Positions 26,094-35,398 are shown, counted from the first letter of the stretch. The stretch: 64,000 nt of DNA from Planotetraspora kaengkrachanensis (GCF_016862895.1 NZ_BONV01000050.1:26696-90695); one strand, 5' to 3'. Translations and numbers: made by a program. The notes: generated by a model from the sequence alone, not told the origin.

Positions 26094-28564
26094 ACGCGTA
26101 CTCCCTCCAGGACGACAGGCACCGGCCTGATCTGGTCGCGCTCGGTCTCGAACACGATCGAGGGGTCGGGGGTGCCGGGGGCGTTCACGAAACTGACGAA
26201 GCGACGGAGCTTGTCGGGGTCCTCGATTGCGGCGCGCCACTCGTCGACGTAGGACGCGACGTGCCGTTCCATCTGGGCCTCGAGGTCCGCGCAGATGCCG
26301 AGCGAGTCGTCGAGGACGACCGCCCTCAGGTGGTCGAGTCCGCCTTCGAGGCCCTCGATCCACGCCGAGGTCCGCTGGAGCCGATCGGCCGTCCGGACGT
26401 AGAACATCAGGAACCTGTCGATGACCCTGACCAGCTCGTCGGCGGGCAGGTCCGCGACGAGCAGGTCCGCGTGCCGGGGCGTGAACCCGCCGTTGCCGCC
26501 CACGTAGAGGTTCCAGCCCCGCTCCGTCGCGATGATCCCGAAGTCCTTCGACCGCGCCTCCGCGCACTCGCGGGCGCAGCCGGAGACGGCGGCCTTGAGC
26601 TTGTGCGGGGAGCGCAGGCCCCGGTAGCGCAGCTCCAGGGCCACCGCGAGGCCCGCCGAGTCCTGCACGCCGTATCTGCACCAGGTGGAGCCGACGCAGG
26701 ACTTCACGGTGCGCAGCGCCTTCCCGTACGCGTGGCCGGACTCGAACCCGGCCGCGACGAGCCGCGCCCAGACGGCCGGCAGCTGTTCGACCCGGGCGCC
26801 GAGCAGATCGATGCGCTGGCCTCCGGTTATCTTCGTGTACAGCCCGAAGTCGCGGGCCACCTCGCCGATGACGATGAGCTTGTCCGGCGTGATCTCCCCG
26901 CCGGGGACGCGCGGGACGACGGAGTAGGTGCCGTTCTTCTGGATGTTGGCCAGGAAGTGGTCGTTGGTGTCCTGCAGGGCCGCCTGCTCGCCGTCGAGGA
27001 TGTGGCCGTTGCCGAGCGACGCCAGGATCGAGGCCACGACGGGCTTGCAGACGTCGCACCCGCGTCCCGTGCCGTGCTCGGCGACGAGCCGGGAGAACGT
27101 GGTGATCCCGCGTACGAGCACGATCTCGAACAGCTCCGCCCGGCTGAGAGCGAAGTGCTCGCACAGTCCCCTCCCGACGTCCACTCCGGACTCGGCCAGG
27201 ATGCGCCTGAGCATCGGCACGCAGCTGCCGCAGGTGGTTCCGGCGCGCGTGCAATCCTTGACCCCCTGCACGTCGGTCAGCCCGGCCTCCGCGACCGCGG
27301 TCCGGACACGGCCCTTGCTGACGTTGTTGCACGAGCAGACCTGCGCATCGTCCGGCACCTCGATCGTCGCGCCGGCGCCGGGGAAGAGCAGGTCGCTCGG
27401 GGATCCGGGCAGCGCCTTCCCGACGAACGGCAGCAGCGTGTCATACGGCGTGGCGTCGCCCACGCAGATGCCGCCGAGCAGCGTCATGGCGTCGTCGCTG
27501 ACGAACAGCTTCTTGTAGACGCCCGCGACGGGGTCGAGGTATGTCACGTCGAGCGCCCCCGACATCGCCCCGAACTGGGCCACCTCGACGCCGAGCAGCT
27601 TGAGCCTGGTGGACACGTCCGCGCCCTCGAAGGACGCCGTCCCGCCCATGATCCGGTCGGCGGCGACCTCGGCCTGGGTGAAGCACGGCCCGGCGAGGCC
27701 GTACACGATCCCGCCCGCGAGCGCGCACTCGCCGACCGCGTAGACGTGCTCGTCGGAGGTCCGCATCCCCGCGTCGACCACGATGCCGCCCCGCTCGCCG
27801 ACGTCCAGGCCGCAGTGCCTGGCGAGCTCGTCGCGGGGCCGGATCCCCGCGGAGAACACCACGACCCCGGCCTCGATCGCCCCGCCCTGCGACGTCACCA
27901 GCCGCGCGGCCCTGCCGTCCGGGCCCGGCTCGATCGCCCGCACGCCGGTGCCCGTGTGGACGGTCAGGCCGAGCGCCTCGACGTGACCGCGGAGCACGGC
28001 GCCGCCGCCCTCGTCCACCTGCCGGGGCATCAGCCGGTCGCCCATCTCGACGATGTGGGTGCCCAGCCCGAGCCCGCGCAGGGCGTCCGCGGCTTCCAGG
28101 CCCAGCAGCCCTCCCCCCACGACCACTCCGGAGCCTGCCCGCCCGGCCGCCTCCCTGATCGCGTCCAGGTCGTCGATGGTCCGGTACACGAAGCATCCCG
28201 GCAGGTCTCGCCCCGGCACGGGCGGCACGAAGGGCGCCGATCCGGTGGCGAGCACCAGGACGTCGTACGGCTCGGCCTGTCCCGCGTCCGTGACGACGGT
28301 TCGGTTGACCCGGTCGATGCCGGCGACCCTGCGGCCGAGCCGGAGCGTGACGCCGTCGGGGACGGGACAGGTCAGGTCCTCGGCGCTCCTGCCCTGCAGG
28401 TACGAGGTGAGCGCGACCCGGTCGTACGCCGGCCGCGGCTCCTCCCCGAATACGGTGATCCGCCCGGGGAATCCGCGCCGGGCAAGGTTCTCGATCAGCC
28501 GGTGCGCCGCGGGCCCGAACCCCACGACGACGACCCGGGTCCCGGTCTCGGGTCGGGAGGTCAT
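26090..28564 (-). CDS. nirB: Assimilatory nitrite reductase [NAD(P)H] large subunit
   Basis: This 824-residue enzyme reduces nitrite to ammonium. Residues 1-400 form the FAD/NAD(P)H module (RVVVVGFGPAAHRLIE, VVVGGGLLGLEAADAL). A BFD-like [2Fe-2S] domain follows (VCSCNNVSKGR, TTCGSCVPM). The C-terminal ferredoxin-like and sirohaem/4Fe-4S domains carry CVGSTWC and CARECAEAR. The ATG at 28564 overlaps the previous stop by four bases; upstream in-frame starts lie inside that gene. Sirohaem may be supplied by the chelatase at the operon end. Confidence 0.96.
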   Translation of the reverse strand: MTSRPETGTRVVVVGFGPAAHRLIENLARRGFPGRITVFGEEPRPAYDRVALTSYLQGRSAEDLTCPVPDGVTLRLGRRVAGIDRVNRTVVTDAGQAEPYDVLVLATGSAPFVPPVPGRDLPGCFVYRTIDDLDAIREAAGRAGSGVVVGGGLLGLEAADALRGLGLGTHIVEMGDRLMPRQVDEGGGAVLRGHVEALGLTVHTGTGVRAIEPGPDGRAARLVTSQGGAIEAGVVVFSAGIRPRDELARHCGLDVGERGGIVVDAGMRTSDEHVYAVGECALAGGIVYGLAGPCFTQAEVAADRIMGGTASFEGADVSTRLKLLGVEVAQFGAMSGALDVTYLDPVAGVYKKLFVSDDAMTLLGGICVGDATPYDTLLPFVGKALPGSPSDLLFPGAGATIEVPDDAQVCSCNNVSKGRVRTAVAEAGLTDVQGVKDCTRAGTTCGSCVPMLRRILAESGVDVGRGLCEHFALSRAELFEIVLVRGITTFSRLVAEHGTGRGCDVCKPVVASILASLGNGHILDGEQAALQDTNDHFLANIQKNGTYSVVPRVPGGEITPDKLIVIGEVARDFGLYTKITGGQRIDLLGARVEQLPAVWARLVAAGFESGHAYGKALRTVKSCVGSTWCRYGVQDSAGLAVALELRYRGLRSPHKLKAAVSGCARECAEARSKDFGIIATERGWNLYVGGNGGFTPRHADLLVADLPADELVRVIDRFLMFYVRTADRLQRTSAWIEGLEGGLDHLRAVVLDDSLGICADLEAQMERHVASYVDEWRAAIEDPDKLRRFVSFVNAPGTPDPSIVFETERDQIRPVPVVLEGVRV

Positions 28565-29964
28565 GCGCTCACCCCTTCCTGCTCCGACAACCACCCGACG
28601 ATTCCCTCCACCGCGTCGCGGCAGCCTCCGCATCCGGTGGTGGCCGCCGTCGCGGCCGTCACGGCCGGCAGATCACGGGCGCCGGCCTCCCAACAGGCCC
28701 GGATCTGGCCCTTCGTCACGTTGTTGCAGTGGCAGACCTGTGCCGAGTCGGGCATCCGCACCGGGCTCTGCGCCACCGCGACGTCGGCCAGGACGCCGGG
28801 GAACAGCAGCCCGGCCCGATCGGCGGGAAGCGGTCCCCCTCTGTCGAACAGCCGTGTCAGCGTGCCGACGGCCGGCGTCTCGCCCAGCAGGATCGCCCCG
28901 ACCAGCCGGCCGTCCCGGATGACGAGTTTCCGATAGGTGCCGTTGCGGCGGTGACTGAAGCTGACGATCTCCGCCTGCTCGTCGGTCAGGTGGGTCTCGC
29001 CCATCGCCGCCAGCTCGACACTCCTGGCCTTGAGCCGCGTCACCATGCGGGACCCGCGGTAACGCGCGGCCCGATCCGCCCCGGTGACGACGTCGGCGGC
29101 GACGGCCGCCTGCTCCCACGCGGGCGAGACGAGTCCGTAGACCATGCCCGCGTGCTGGGCGCACTCCCCGATCGCGAAGATCGCGGGATCGTCCGTGCGC
29201 AGTTCGTCGTCCACGACGACGCCTCGGTCCACCTCCAGGCCCGCGTCGCGGGCGAGGCCGACCACCGGCCGGACGCCACACGCGAGGACGACCAGGTCGG
29301 CGTCCATCGACTCGCCTGTGGACAGGTCCACCCGCCGTTCGTGGACGGCGCTCACCGTCACTCCGGTGCGCACCCGGACACCGAGCGCCCCGAGAGTCTG
29401 CCGCAGGACCAGGCCCGCCTCCACGTCGAGCTGCCGCTCCATCAGGTGATCGCCCAGGTGCAGCAGCGTCACCGGGACGCCCCGCCCGGCGAGGCCGCGG
29501 GCCGCCTCGATGCCGAGCAGCCCGCCGCCGACGACCGCCACGCCGCGCGCGGACGTCGCCGCCTTCCTGATCCGGTCGCAGTCGTCCAGGGTCCGGAACG
29601 GCAGCGCCCGCCCGGCCCCGGGGATCGACGGCACGACCGGTTCGCTGCCGGTCGCCAGGACCAGCACGTCGTACGGCTCCCGCGTCCCGTCGGACGCGAG
29701 GACCGTCTTCCGATCCCGGTCGATCGCGGTCACCCGGACGCCAAGGCGCGCGGTCACGTCGTGCTCGCCGTACCAGGCGGGGTCCACCAGGCGGGCCTGG
29801 TCGGGGGTGGACGTGCCGGCCAGCACGTTGGACAGCAGCACCCGGTTGTACGGCTGCCGCGCCTCCGCGCCGAAAACCGTGATCCGGACGTCCCGGCTCC
29901 GCGAACGCACCTCGCCGACGAGGCGTGCGCCCGCCATCCCGTTGCCCACCACCACGAGCCTCAC
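28561..29964 (-). CDS. FAD-dependent oxidoreductase, electron-transfer subunit of assimilatory nitrate reductase (NasB-like)
   Basis: This 467-residue protein resembles only the N-terminal half of NirB. It has FAD and NAD(P)H Rossmann motifs (VVVGNGMAGARLV, VAVVGGGLLGIEAARGL) and a C-terminal BFD-like [2Fe-2S] domain (VCHCNNVTKGQI, TGCGGCRDAVE), with no sirohaem domain. It is therefore the likely NADH dehydrogenase feeding electrons to the adjacent nitrate reductase, as NasB does. The GTG at 29964 overlaps the reductase stop (29961-29964), and its stop overlaps nirB. Confidence 0.88.
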   Translation of the reverse strand: MRLVVVGNGMAGARLVGEVRSRSRDVRITVFGAEARQPYNRVLLSNVLAGTSTPDQARLVDPAWYGEHDVTARLGVRVTAIDRDRKTVLASDGTREPYDVLVLATGSEPVVPSIPGAGRALPFRTLDDCDRIRKAATSARGVAVVGGGLLGIEAARGLAGRGVPVTLLHLGDHLMERQLDVEAGLVLRQTLGALGVRVRTGVTVSAVHERRVDLSTGESMDADLVVLACGVRPVVGLARDAGLEVDRGVVVDDELRTDDPAIFAIGECAQHAGMVYGLVSPAWEQAAVAADVVTGADRAARYRGSRMVTRLKARSVELAAMGETHLTDEQAEIVSFSHRRNGTYRKLVIRDGRLVGAILLGETPAVGTLTRLFDRGGPLPADRAGLLFPGVLADVAVAQSPVRMPDSAQVCHCNNVTKGQIRACWEAGARDLPAVTAATAATTGCGGCRDAVEGIVGWLSEQEGVSA

Positions 29965-32105
29965 GCGACACGCTCCACCGCGACCGCGCAGACCTTGAAC
30001 TCCGGCATCCCGGACACCGGATCGAGCGCGGCGTTGGTCAGCCTGTTGACGCCGTCCCAATGGAACGGCATGAACACGGTGTCCGGCAGGACCACCGGGC
30101 TCACCTTGGCCATGGCCTCGACGACGCCGCGCCTGCTCCGGACCCGTACCCTGCCGCCGGGCTCGACACCGAGCCGTCCGGCCAAATCGGGGTGCAGCTC
30201 GACGAAGACCTCCGGGGACGCCTCGTTGAGCGCGGCGATGCGGCGGGTCTGGGCCCCGGACTGGTAGTGCGCCAGCACCCGGCCGGTCGTGAGATAGATC
30301 GGGAAGTCGGTGTCGACGTCCTCGGCCGGCGGCCGGTGATCCACCGGCACCAGCCTGGCCAGGCCGTCCGGGGTGGCGAAGTGCTCGAGGAAGGGGCGCG
30401 GGGTTCCCGGGTGGGCGATCTCGCCGGGCGCCTCGGCGGGGCACGGCCAGAAGACGCCCGTCTCCGCGGCTATCCGCTCGTAGGTGACGCCCGAGTAGTC
30501 GGCGATCCCTCCCTGTGAGGCCCGGCGGAGCTCACCGAAGACCGTTCCCGGGTCGGCTGGGAAGCCCTTGTGATGCCCCAGCCGTCCGGCGAGGCCGGAC
30601 AGGATCGACAGGTCGCTGCGCACACCCGCGGGCGGATCGGCCGCCCTGCGGCGCAACAGCACCCGTCCCTCCAGGTTCGTGATCGTGCCGGACTCCTCGG
30701 CCCACTGGGTGGTCGGGAGGACCACGTCAGCGAGCGCGGCGGTCTCGGACGTCACGATGTCGGAGACCACGAGCAGGTCGAGCGCGCCGAGCCCGCGGGC
30801 CACCCGCCCGGCGTCCGGGGCGGACACCGCGGGATTGGAGCCGAACACGAGCAGCGCCCGCGGGCCGCCGGGGGTGCCGAGCGCGTCGAGCATCTCGAAC
30901 GCGGACCTGCCCGGCCCCGGCAGGTCCGCGGGATCGACCCCCCAGACGGACGCGACGTGGGCCCGCGCGGCCGGATCGTCGATCTTGCGGTAGCCGGGAA
31001 GCTGGTCGGCCTTCTGCCCGTGTTCACGGCCGCCCTGGCCGTTGCCCTGGCCCGTGACGCATCCGTACCCGGAGCCCTCCCTGCCCGGCAGGCCGAGCAC
31101 GAGGGCCAGGTTGACGAACGACGTGACGGTGTCGGTGCCCTTGGCGTGCTGCTCCGCGCCGCGCCCGGTCAGGATCATCGCGCGCTCCGCGTCGCCCAGG
31201 ATCCGTACGGCTTCGCGCATGGCGGCGGCCGGCACGCCGGTCACGCGCTCGGCCCGCTCGGGCCACCACGCGGCGACCGAGGTGCGGACCCGCTCGAACC
31301 CGGTGGTGCGTCCCGCCAGGTAGTCCAGGTCGGCGTGGCCGTCGGCGATCGCGACGTGGAGCAGGCCGAGGGCCAGCGCGAGGTCCGTCCCCGGTGCGGG
31401 CCGCAGGTGGAGATCGGCGACCCTGGCCGTCCGAGTGGTCCGCGGGTCGATGACCACCAGCCGGCCACCGCCGTCCCGCATCCTCGTCAGATGCCTGACG
31501 AACGGCGGCATGGTCTCGGCGACGTTGACCCCGGCGAGCAGAACCGCGCCGGCCCGGCCGATGTCGGTGATCGGGAAGGGCAGCCCTCTGTCCATGCCGA
31601 AGGCCCGGTTGGCCGCGGCGGCCGCCGACGACATGCAGAACCGGCCGTTGTAGTCGATCTGGCTCGTCCGCAGGACCACTCGGGCGAACTTGCCGAGCAG
31701 GTAGGCCTTCTCGTTCGTCAGCCCGCCGCCACCGAACACGGCGACCGCGTCGGGCCCGTACCGCGCCTGGACGTCCCGGACACGCCGGGCCACGAAGTCC
31801 AGCGCCTCGTCCCAGCCGACCCGCCTGCCGTGAAGCAGCGGCGAGGTCAGGCGCTCGGGCGAATCCAGCAGTGCGGCGGCGGTCCAGCCCTTCTGGCAGA
31901 GGTTCCCCGCGTTTGCGGGGATGTCCTCGCGGGCCTCGATGCCGATTCCCCCGCCTCCTCCGCGTCCGTCCACGACCTGCATGCCGCACTGCAGCGCGCA
32001 GTACGGGCAGTGGGTCGCCGTTCTCACCGGATCCCGGGGCATCACAGGCCCCGGAGGGGATAGTGAGATCGGCATGGGTCCGATGGTGCTTTCAGGCGGT
32101 TTCAC
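29961..32105 (-). CDS. nasA: Assimilatory nitrate reductase catalytic subunit (molybdopterin oxidoreductase)
   Basis: This 714-residue Mo-bis-MGD enzyme reduces nitrate to nitrite in the cytoplasm. The N-terminal 4Fe-4S motif is CPYC-x3-C with a distal Cys (residues 33, 36, 40 and 70). The molybdopterin oxidoreductase core and the C-terminal dinucleotide-binding domain (YLTTGRVLAHYQSGAQTR) follow. No Tat signal is present, so it is assimilatory rather than periplasmic. The GTG at 32105 has GAAGGGA seven bases upstream; ATG codons at internal residues 11 and 22 are alternatives. It heads the six-gene overlap chain. Confidence 0.93.
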   Translation of the reverse strand: MKPPESTIGPMPISLSPPGPVMPRDPVRTATHCPYCALQCGMQVVDGRGGGGGIGIEAREDIPANAGNLCQKGWTAAALLDSPERLTSPLLHGRRVGWDEALDFVARRVRDVQARYGPDAVAVFGGGGLTNEKAYLLGKFARVVLRTSQIDYNGRFCMSSAAAAANRAFGMDRGLPFPITDIGRAGAVLLAGVNVAETMPPFVRHLTRMRDGGGRLVVIDPRTTRTARVADLHLRPAPGTDLALALGLLHVAIADGHADLDYLAGRTTGFERVRTSVAAWWPERAERVTGVPAAAMREAVRILGDAERAMILTGRGAEQHAKGTDTVTSFVNLALVLGLPGREGSGYGCVTGQGNGQGGREHGQKADQLPGYRKIDDPAARAHVASVWGVDPADLPGPGRSAFEMLDALGTPGGPRALLVFGSNPAVSAPDAGRVARGLGALDLLVVSDIVTSETAALADVVLPTTQWAEESGTITNLEGRVLLRRRAADPPAGVRSDLSILSGLAGRLGHHKGFPADPGTVFGELRRASQGGIADYSGVTYERIAAETGVFWPCPAEAPGEIAHPGTPRPFLEHFATPDGLARLVPVDHRPPAEDVDTDFPIYLTTGRVLAHYQSGAQTRRIAALNEASPEVFVELHPDLAGRLGVEPGGRVRVRSRRGVVEAMAKVSPVVLPDTVFMPFHWDGVNRLTNAALDPVSGMPEFKVCAVAVERVA

Positions 32106-32148
32106 AGCTGGGTCCCTTCTGTTACTGCTGTGCTACAAGCCGCTAACC

Positions 32149-32181
32149 GCGCTCACTGTGCGGCCGGCCGGATGTGAGCGC
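32149..32181. promoter_or_regulatory. Inverted repeat between narK and nasA
   Basis: GCGCTCAC and GTGAGCGC are separated by 17 bases that contain a CGGCCGGCCG core. It lies downstream of narK and 44 bases upstream of the nasA start, so it may be a narK terminator or a nasA control site. Confidence 0.4.
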
Positions 32182-32221
32182 GCCGGGCGTGCCGCGGCGA
32201 GGCCCGGGGGGCGGACGGGGC

Positions 32222-33586
32222 TCAGGGGCGCGCGGCGGCGAGACTGGGAGCGAGCCGCAGCCCCACGGTCCGCAGATAGCAGAACCACGTCAGCGCGAGA
32301 CATCCCACGTAGAAGGCGGCGAAGGCCATGAGTGCCGCTCCGGCGCCCCCCGTGGACGCGATCGACGCGCCGAACCCCCGGTTGATGAAGAACCCGCCGA
32401 AGGCCCCCACCGCCGAGATGATCCCGATCGCCGCCGAGGCGTCCCTGCGCCCGATCACCAGGGCCTTCCGGCGTGCGGCCTCGTCGCCTGGCGCGACCCC
32501 CTCCAGTGCCTTCGCCCGGAAGATCGCCGGAATCATGCGGTAGGTCGAGCCGTTGCCGACGCCTGACGCGGCGATCAGCAGCAGGTAGGCGCCGAAGAAC
32601 AGGTGGGGACTGCGCGCCTCGAGCCCGCTCCGGACCAGCAACAGCGCGCCGGCCATCGCGGCGAAGTTCACGAACGTCACCCGTGCGCCACCGAGCCTGT
32701 CGGACAGCCTGCCGCCGAGGGGACGCACGAGCGAGCCGAGGAGCGAGCCCGCGAACGCGTACGTGACGAGCGACGCCTCACCGGGGAACTGCGACTTGAG
32801 GAGCAGCGGGAAGGCCGTCGAATAGCCGATGAACGAGCCGAACGTGCCGATGTAGAGGATCGACATGATCCATGTCTGCCCTCGGCCGATGACCTTGAGT
32901 TGCTCCCTCGGAGCGGTCTTCGCGACGGTCAGGTTGTCCATGAACGCGAAGGCCCCGACCGCCGCCGCGAGGATGAACGGGACCCAGAACAGACCCGCGG
33001 CGGCCAGCCCGAAGGCGCCGATCACGATCGGCATGAGCAACTGCACCGAGCTGACCCCGATGTTGCCGCCCGCGGCGTTGAGGCCGAGCGCCCACCCCTG
33101 TCTCGACTGGGGATAGAAGTGGCTGATGTTCGCCATGCTTGAGGCGAAGTTCCCCCCGCCGAGGCCCGCGGTCGCCGCGATCGCGAGGAACGCCCAGTAC
33201 GGCGTGCCCGGGTCGCCCACCGCCACCGCCAGGAGGACGGCGGGGACCAGGAGCAGCAGCGCGCTGACGACCGTCCAGTTCCTGCCACCGAACACGGCTG
33301 GGGCGAAGGTGTAGGGCACGCGCAGGGCCGACCCCACGAGATTGGGCAGCGCGACGATCCAGAACAGCTGGTCGGTGGAGAACCGGTACGCCCCCAGTTC
33401 GACCGCGACGATGCTCCAGACGGTCCAAAGGGTGAAGCCGAGGTGCTCCGCCAGGATCGACAGGACGAGGTTGCGCCGGGCGACCCGGGCGCCCGTGCCC
33501 ACCCAGAATCCGGGATCGTCAGGACGCCACTCGCTGATCCAGCGCCCCTTCGCCGGGGCGGTCCCCGCTGCCTCGGTCACGCTCAT
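32222..33586 (-). CDS. narK: Nitrate/nitrite transporter (MFS, NarK family)
   Basis: This 454-residue major-facilitator protein has twelve predicted helices. The nitrate-signature region GLGGGNFASSMANISHFYP and a second Gly-rich helix (ALGLNAAGGNIGVSSVQ) mark the NNP family. It would import nitrate and/or export nitrite. The ATG at 33586 follows AGGAGGAAT. It precedes the reductase operon by 116 bases on the same strand. The 213-base region upstream, shared with the divergent deformylase, holds two nested inverted repeats. Confidence 0.93.
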   Translation of the reverse strand: MSVTEAAGTAPAKGRWISEWRPDDPGFWVGTGARVARRNLVLSILAEHLGFTLWTVWSIVAVELGAYRFSTDQLFWIVALPNLVGSALRVPYTFAPAVFGGRNWTVVSALLLLVPAVLLAVAVGDPGTPYWAFLAIAATAGLGGGNFASSMANISHFYPQSRQGWALGLNAAGGNIGVSSVQLLMPIVIGAFGLAAAGLFWVPFILAAAVGAFAFMDNLTVAKTAPREQLKVIGRGQTWIMSILYIGTFGSFIGYSTAFPLLLKSQFPGEASLVTYAFAGSLLGSLVRPLGGRLSDRLGGARVTFVNFAAMAGALLLVRSGLEARSPHLFFGAYLLLIAASGVGNGSTYRMIPAIFRAKALEGVAPGDEAARRKALVIGRRDASAAIGIISAVGAFGGFFINRGFGASIASTGGAGAALMAFAAFYVGCLALTWFCYLRTVGLRLAPSLAAARP

Positions 33587-33660
33587 GATTCCTCCTGCGT
33601 CGGATCGGGAGGATCACGAAGCTAGGAGAGGCGCGTTTCGCACATTGACTCTCTGTGACC

Positions 33661-33695
33661 GTGCGAGCGTTACATGTGTCGCACTCGCGTAACGC
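33661..33695. promoter_or_regulatory. Two interleaved inverted repeats upstream of narK
   Basis: GTGCGA/TCGCAC (33661-33666 and 33679-33684) and GCGTTAC/GTAACGC (33667-33673 and 33689-33695) interlock 75-109 bases upstream of narK. They resemble a regulator-binding array. The spacing does not match the GlnR box, so the regulator is open. Confidence 0.4.
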
Positions 33696-33799
33696 GCGAA
33701 ATATACCTATCACCCATGCAATACGGATTTAACAAAGGTTGGTACAACGCCAAACTGGGGACTTTCGTTGTGGTGTCGTCTTCGCCGCGGGGAGCGTGC

Positions 33800-34276
33800 A
33801 TGACTGTCCGTCAGATCCGGATGTTCGCAGATCCAGTGCTACGGAGCGTAGCCGAACCCGTCACCGTGTTCGACCGGTCCCTCAGGGACCTCGTCCGGTC
33901 ACTCACCGCCACCATGCGAGCCGGTCCGGGACGCGCCGGGCTCGCCGCCCCCCAGATCGGAGTCCCGCTCCGGGTGCTCGCGTTCGATCTGGACGGCAAG
34001 GCGGGCCACATCGTCAATCCGCGTCTTGAAATGTCCCATCGCATGATCGTCGCGGACGAGGCCTGCCTGTCCGCGCCGGGCATGTGGTGGCCGAGGGCCC
34101 GGTCGTTCTCCGTGGTCGTCCGCGGCAGGAACATGTACGGCAAGCCGATCACGGTGAGGGCGATCGGACTGCTGGCCAGGGTCCTGCAGCACGAGGCCGA
34201 CCACCTGGACGGCGTGCTGTTCATCGACGCCCTGCCCGACGAGGACAAGCGGCGTTTCCTGGCCGCCATTCCCTGA
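33800..34276 (+). CDS. def: Peptide deformylase
   Basis: This 158-residue metalloenzyme removes formyl groups from nascent proteins. Motif I is GPGRAGLAAPQ (residues 42-52), motif II EACLSAPG with metal ligand Cys89, and motif III QHEADHLDG with His131, Glu132 and His135. Motif II reads EACLS instead of the common EGCLS. The ATG at 33800 follows GGGGAG; an in-frame start at 33719 would add an unrelated 27-residue tail. It diverges from narK. It may be a secondary deformylase, since no fmt partner is adjacent. Confidence 0.92.
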   Translation: MTVRQIRMFADPVLRSVAEPVTVFDRSLRDLVRSLTATMRAGPGRAGLAAPQIGVPLRVLAFDLDGKAGHIVNPRLEMSHRMIVADEACLSAPGMWWPRARSFSVVVRGRNMYGKPITVRAIGLLARVLQHEADHLDGVLFIDALPDEDKRRFLAAIP

Positions 34277-34521
34277 GCCGATCCGACGCTCACCCCATTA
34301 ACGGACAATGGCCATGTGACATGTACACGGGATGCCATTCCGGGTATTCAGTGTTCGATCAGGACGACAGGCCTTCGGCGTCGGTAATATTCCCGGGACA
34401 TATCGGTTGACAAAGGACCGGTTTGCTGCGGAGAGGAATAGCGAACGCAGAGGCCGGGGATATCGACGCAACCTCCCGACGGATGTGGACCCCCGAAGTC
34501 CACCGCTCACTTGGGAGGGTC
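34277..34521. other. Intergenic region before the amidase gene
   Basis: This 245-base gap has no gene. A perfect TTGACA lies at 34407-34412, but no convincing -10 follows at 16-18 bases. Composition is more AT-rich than average around 34300-34440. Confidence 0.3.
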
Positions 34522-35391
34522 ATGTCCGCGTTCTCTCAGCTCGGCCTGAGGCTGCGCGAAACGCCCGTCACCCGCCGGGCGTTTCTGCTCGCCGGGACCG
34601 GGCTGGCCGGCGGCCTGCTGCTCGGAGCGTCGGCTCAGGCGTTCTCCGGAGGGCCCGCTCGCCCGCGCATCTACACGCGCAGCGAGTGGCACGCGGCGCC
34701 GCCCAAGACCAGGGCGGTGATCCTCAACCGGACTCCCGACCGGCTCGTCGTCCATCACACGGCCACGTCCAACACGAGCGACCAGAGCCTGGACGCCGCG
34801 TTCCGGCTGTCCCGGGCGATCCAGCGCTACCACATGCGCCACAACGACTGGGCGGACATCGGCGAGCAGTTCACCGTCAGCCGGGGCGGCCAGATCATGG
34901 AGGGCCGCAACAGGACGCTGCCCGCCATCGAGGAGGGAAGGCACGTCATGGGCGCCCAGGTCGCCGACCACAACCGCCACACCCTCGGCATCGAGACCGA
35001 GGGCACGTACATGGAGGACCTGCCCACCGAGGGCCAGCTCGCCTCCCTGACCAGCCTGCTGGCCTGGCTGTGCGAGGTCTACCAGCTGGACCCCGCCAAG
35101 GCGATCATCGGGCACCGGGACCTCAACTCCACGTCCTGCCCGGGTGACCGCCTCTACGGATACCTCCCCCAGCTCCGCGAGGACGTGGCCCGCAAGCTCG
35201 GCGGGCGAGGCCGGTCGGACGACGCGCGCCTCGCCCTGCCGGACGCCTCACCGCCGGACCCGGCCCTGCTCGCCGCGCCCGGCCTCATCATCGAAGGACC
35301 GGCGCATCTGCAGCGGCCGCTCAGGGCCTACGACCACGGCCCTGGGCTGGGACCCCACGATCATCCGTGGACGGCCGGCCCGCGCCCCTGA
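34522..35391 (+). CDS. Secreted N-acetylmuramoyl-L-alanine amidase (PGRP/amidase_2 family)
   Basis: This 289-residue exported enzyme cleaves the amide bond between MurNAc and L-Ala in peptidoglycan. A Tat-like signal (TRRAFLL, Arg18-Arg19) with a hydrophobic stretch ends at ASAQA near residue 40. The PGRP domain spans about 47-215, with zinc ligands His78 (VVHHTAT), His198 (IGHRD) and Cys206 (STSCPGD). The tail after 220 is Pro/Gly-rich. The ATG at 34522 has GGGAGG before it; a longer in-frame start at 34423 is rejected. Its stop lies seven bases from the convergent mshC stop. Confidence 0.92.
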   Translation: MSAFSQLGLRLRETPVTRRAFLLAGTGLAGGLLLGASAQAFSGGPARPRIYTRSEWHAAPPKTRAVILNRTPDRLVVHHTATSNTSDQSLDAAFRLSRAIQRYHMRHNDWADIGEQFTVSRGGQIMEGRNRTLPAIEEGRHVMGAQVADHNRHTLGIETEGTYMEDLPTEGQLASLTSLLAWLCEVYQLDPAKAIIGHRDLNSTSCPGDRLYGYLPQLREDVARKLGGRGRSDDARLALPDASPPDPALLAAPGLIIEGPAHLQRPLRAYDHGPGLGPHDHPWTAGPRP

Positions 35392-35398
35392 GCGGTGC

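Noticed and set aside
25731..27332. 533-residue frame spanning nirD and part of nirB
   Set aside because: Only its last 120 residues are a protein (NirD). The rest is out-of-frame nirB sequence.
33587..33799. GlnR box upstream of narK
   Set aside because: GTnAC and GAAAC half-sites occur but not at the required 11-base periodicity on either strand.
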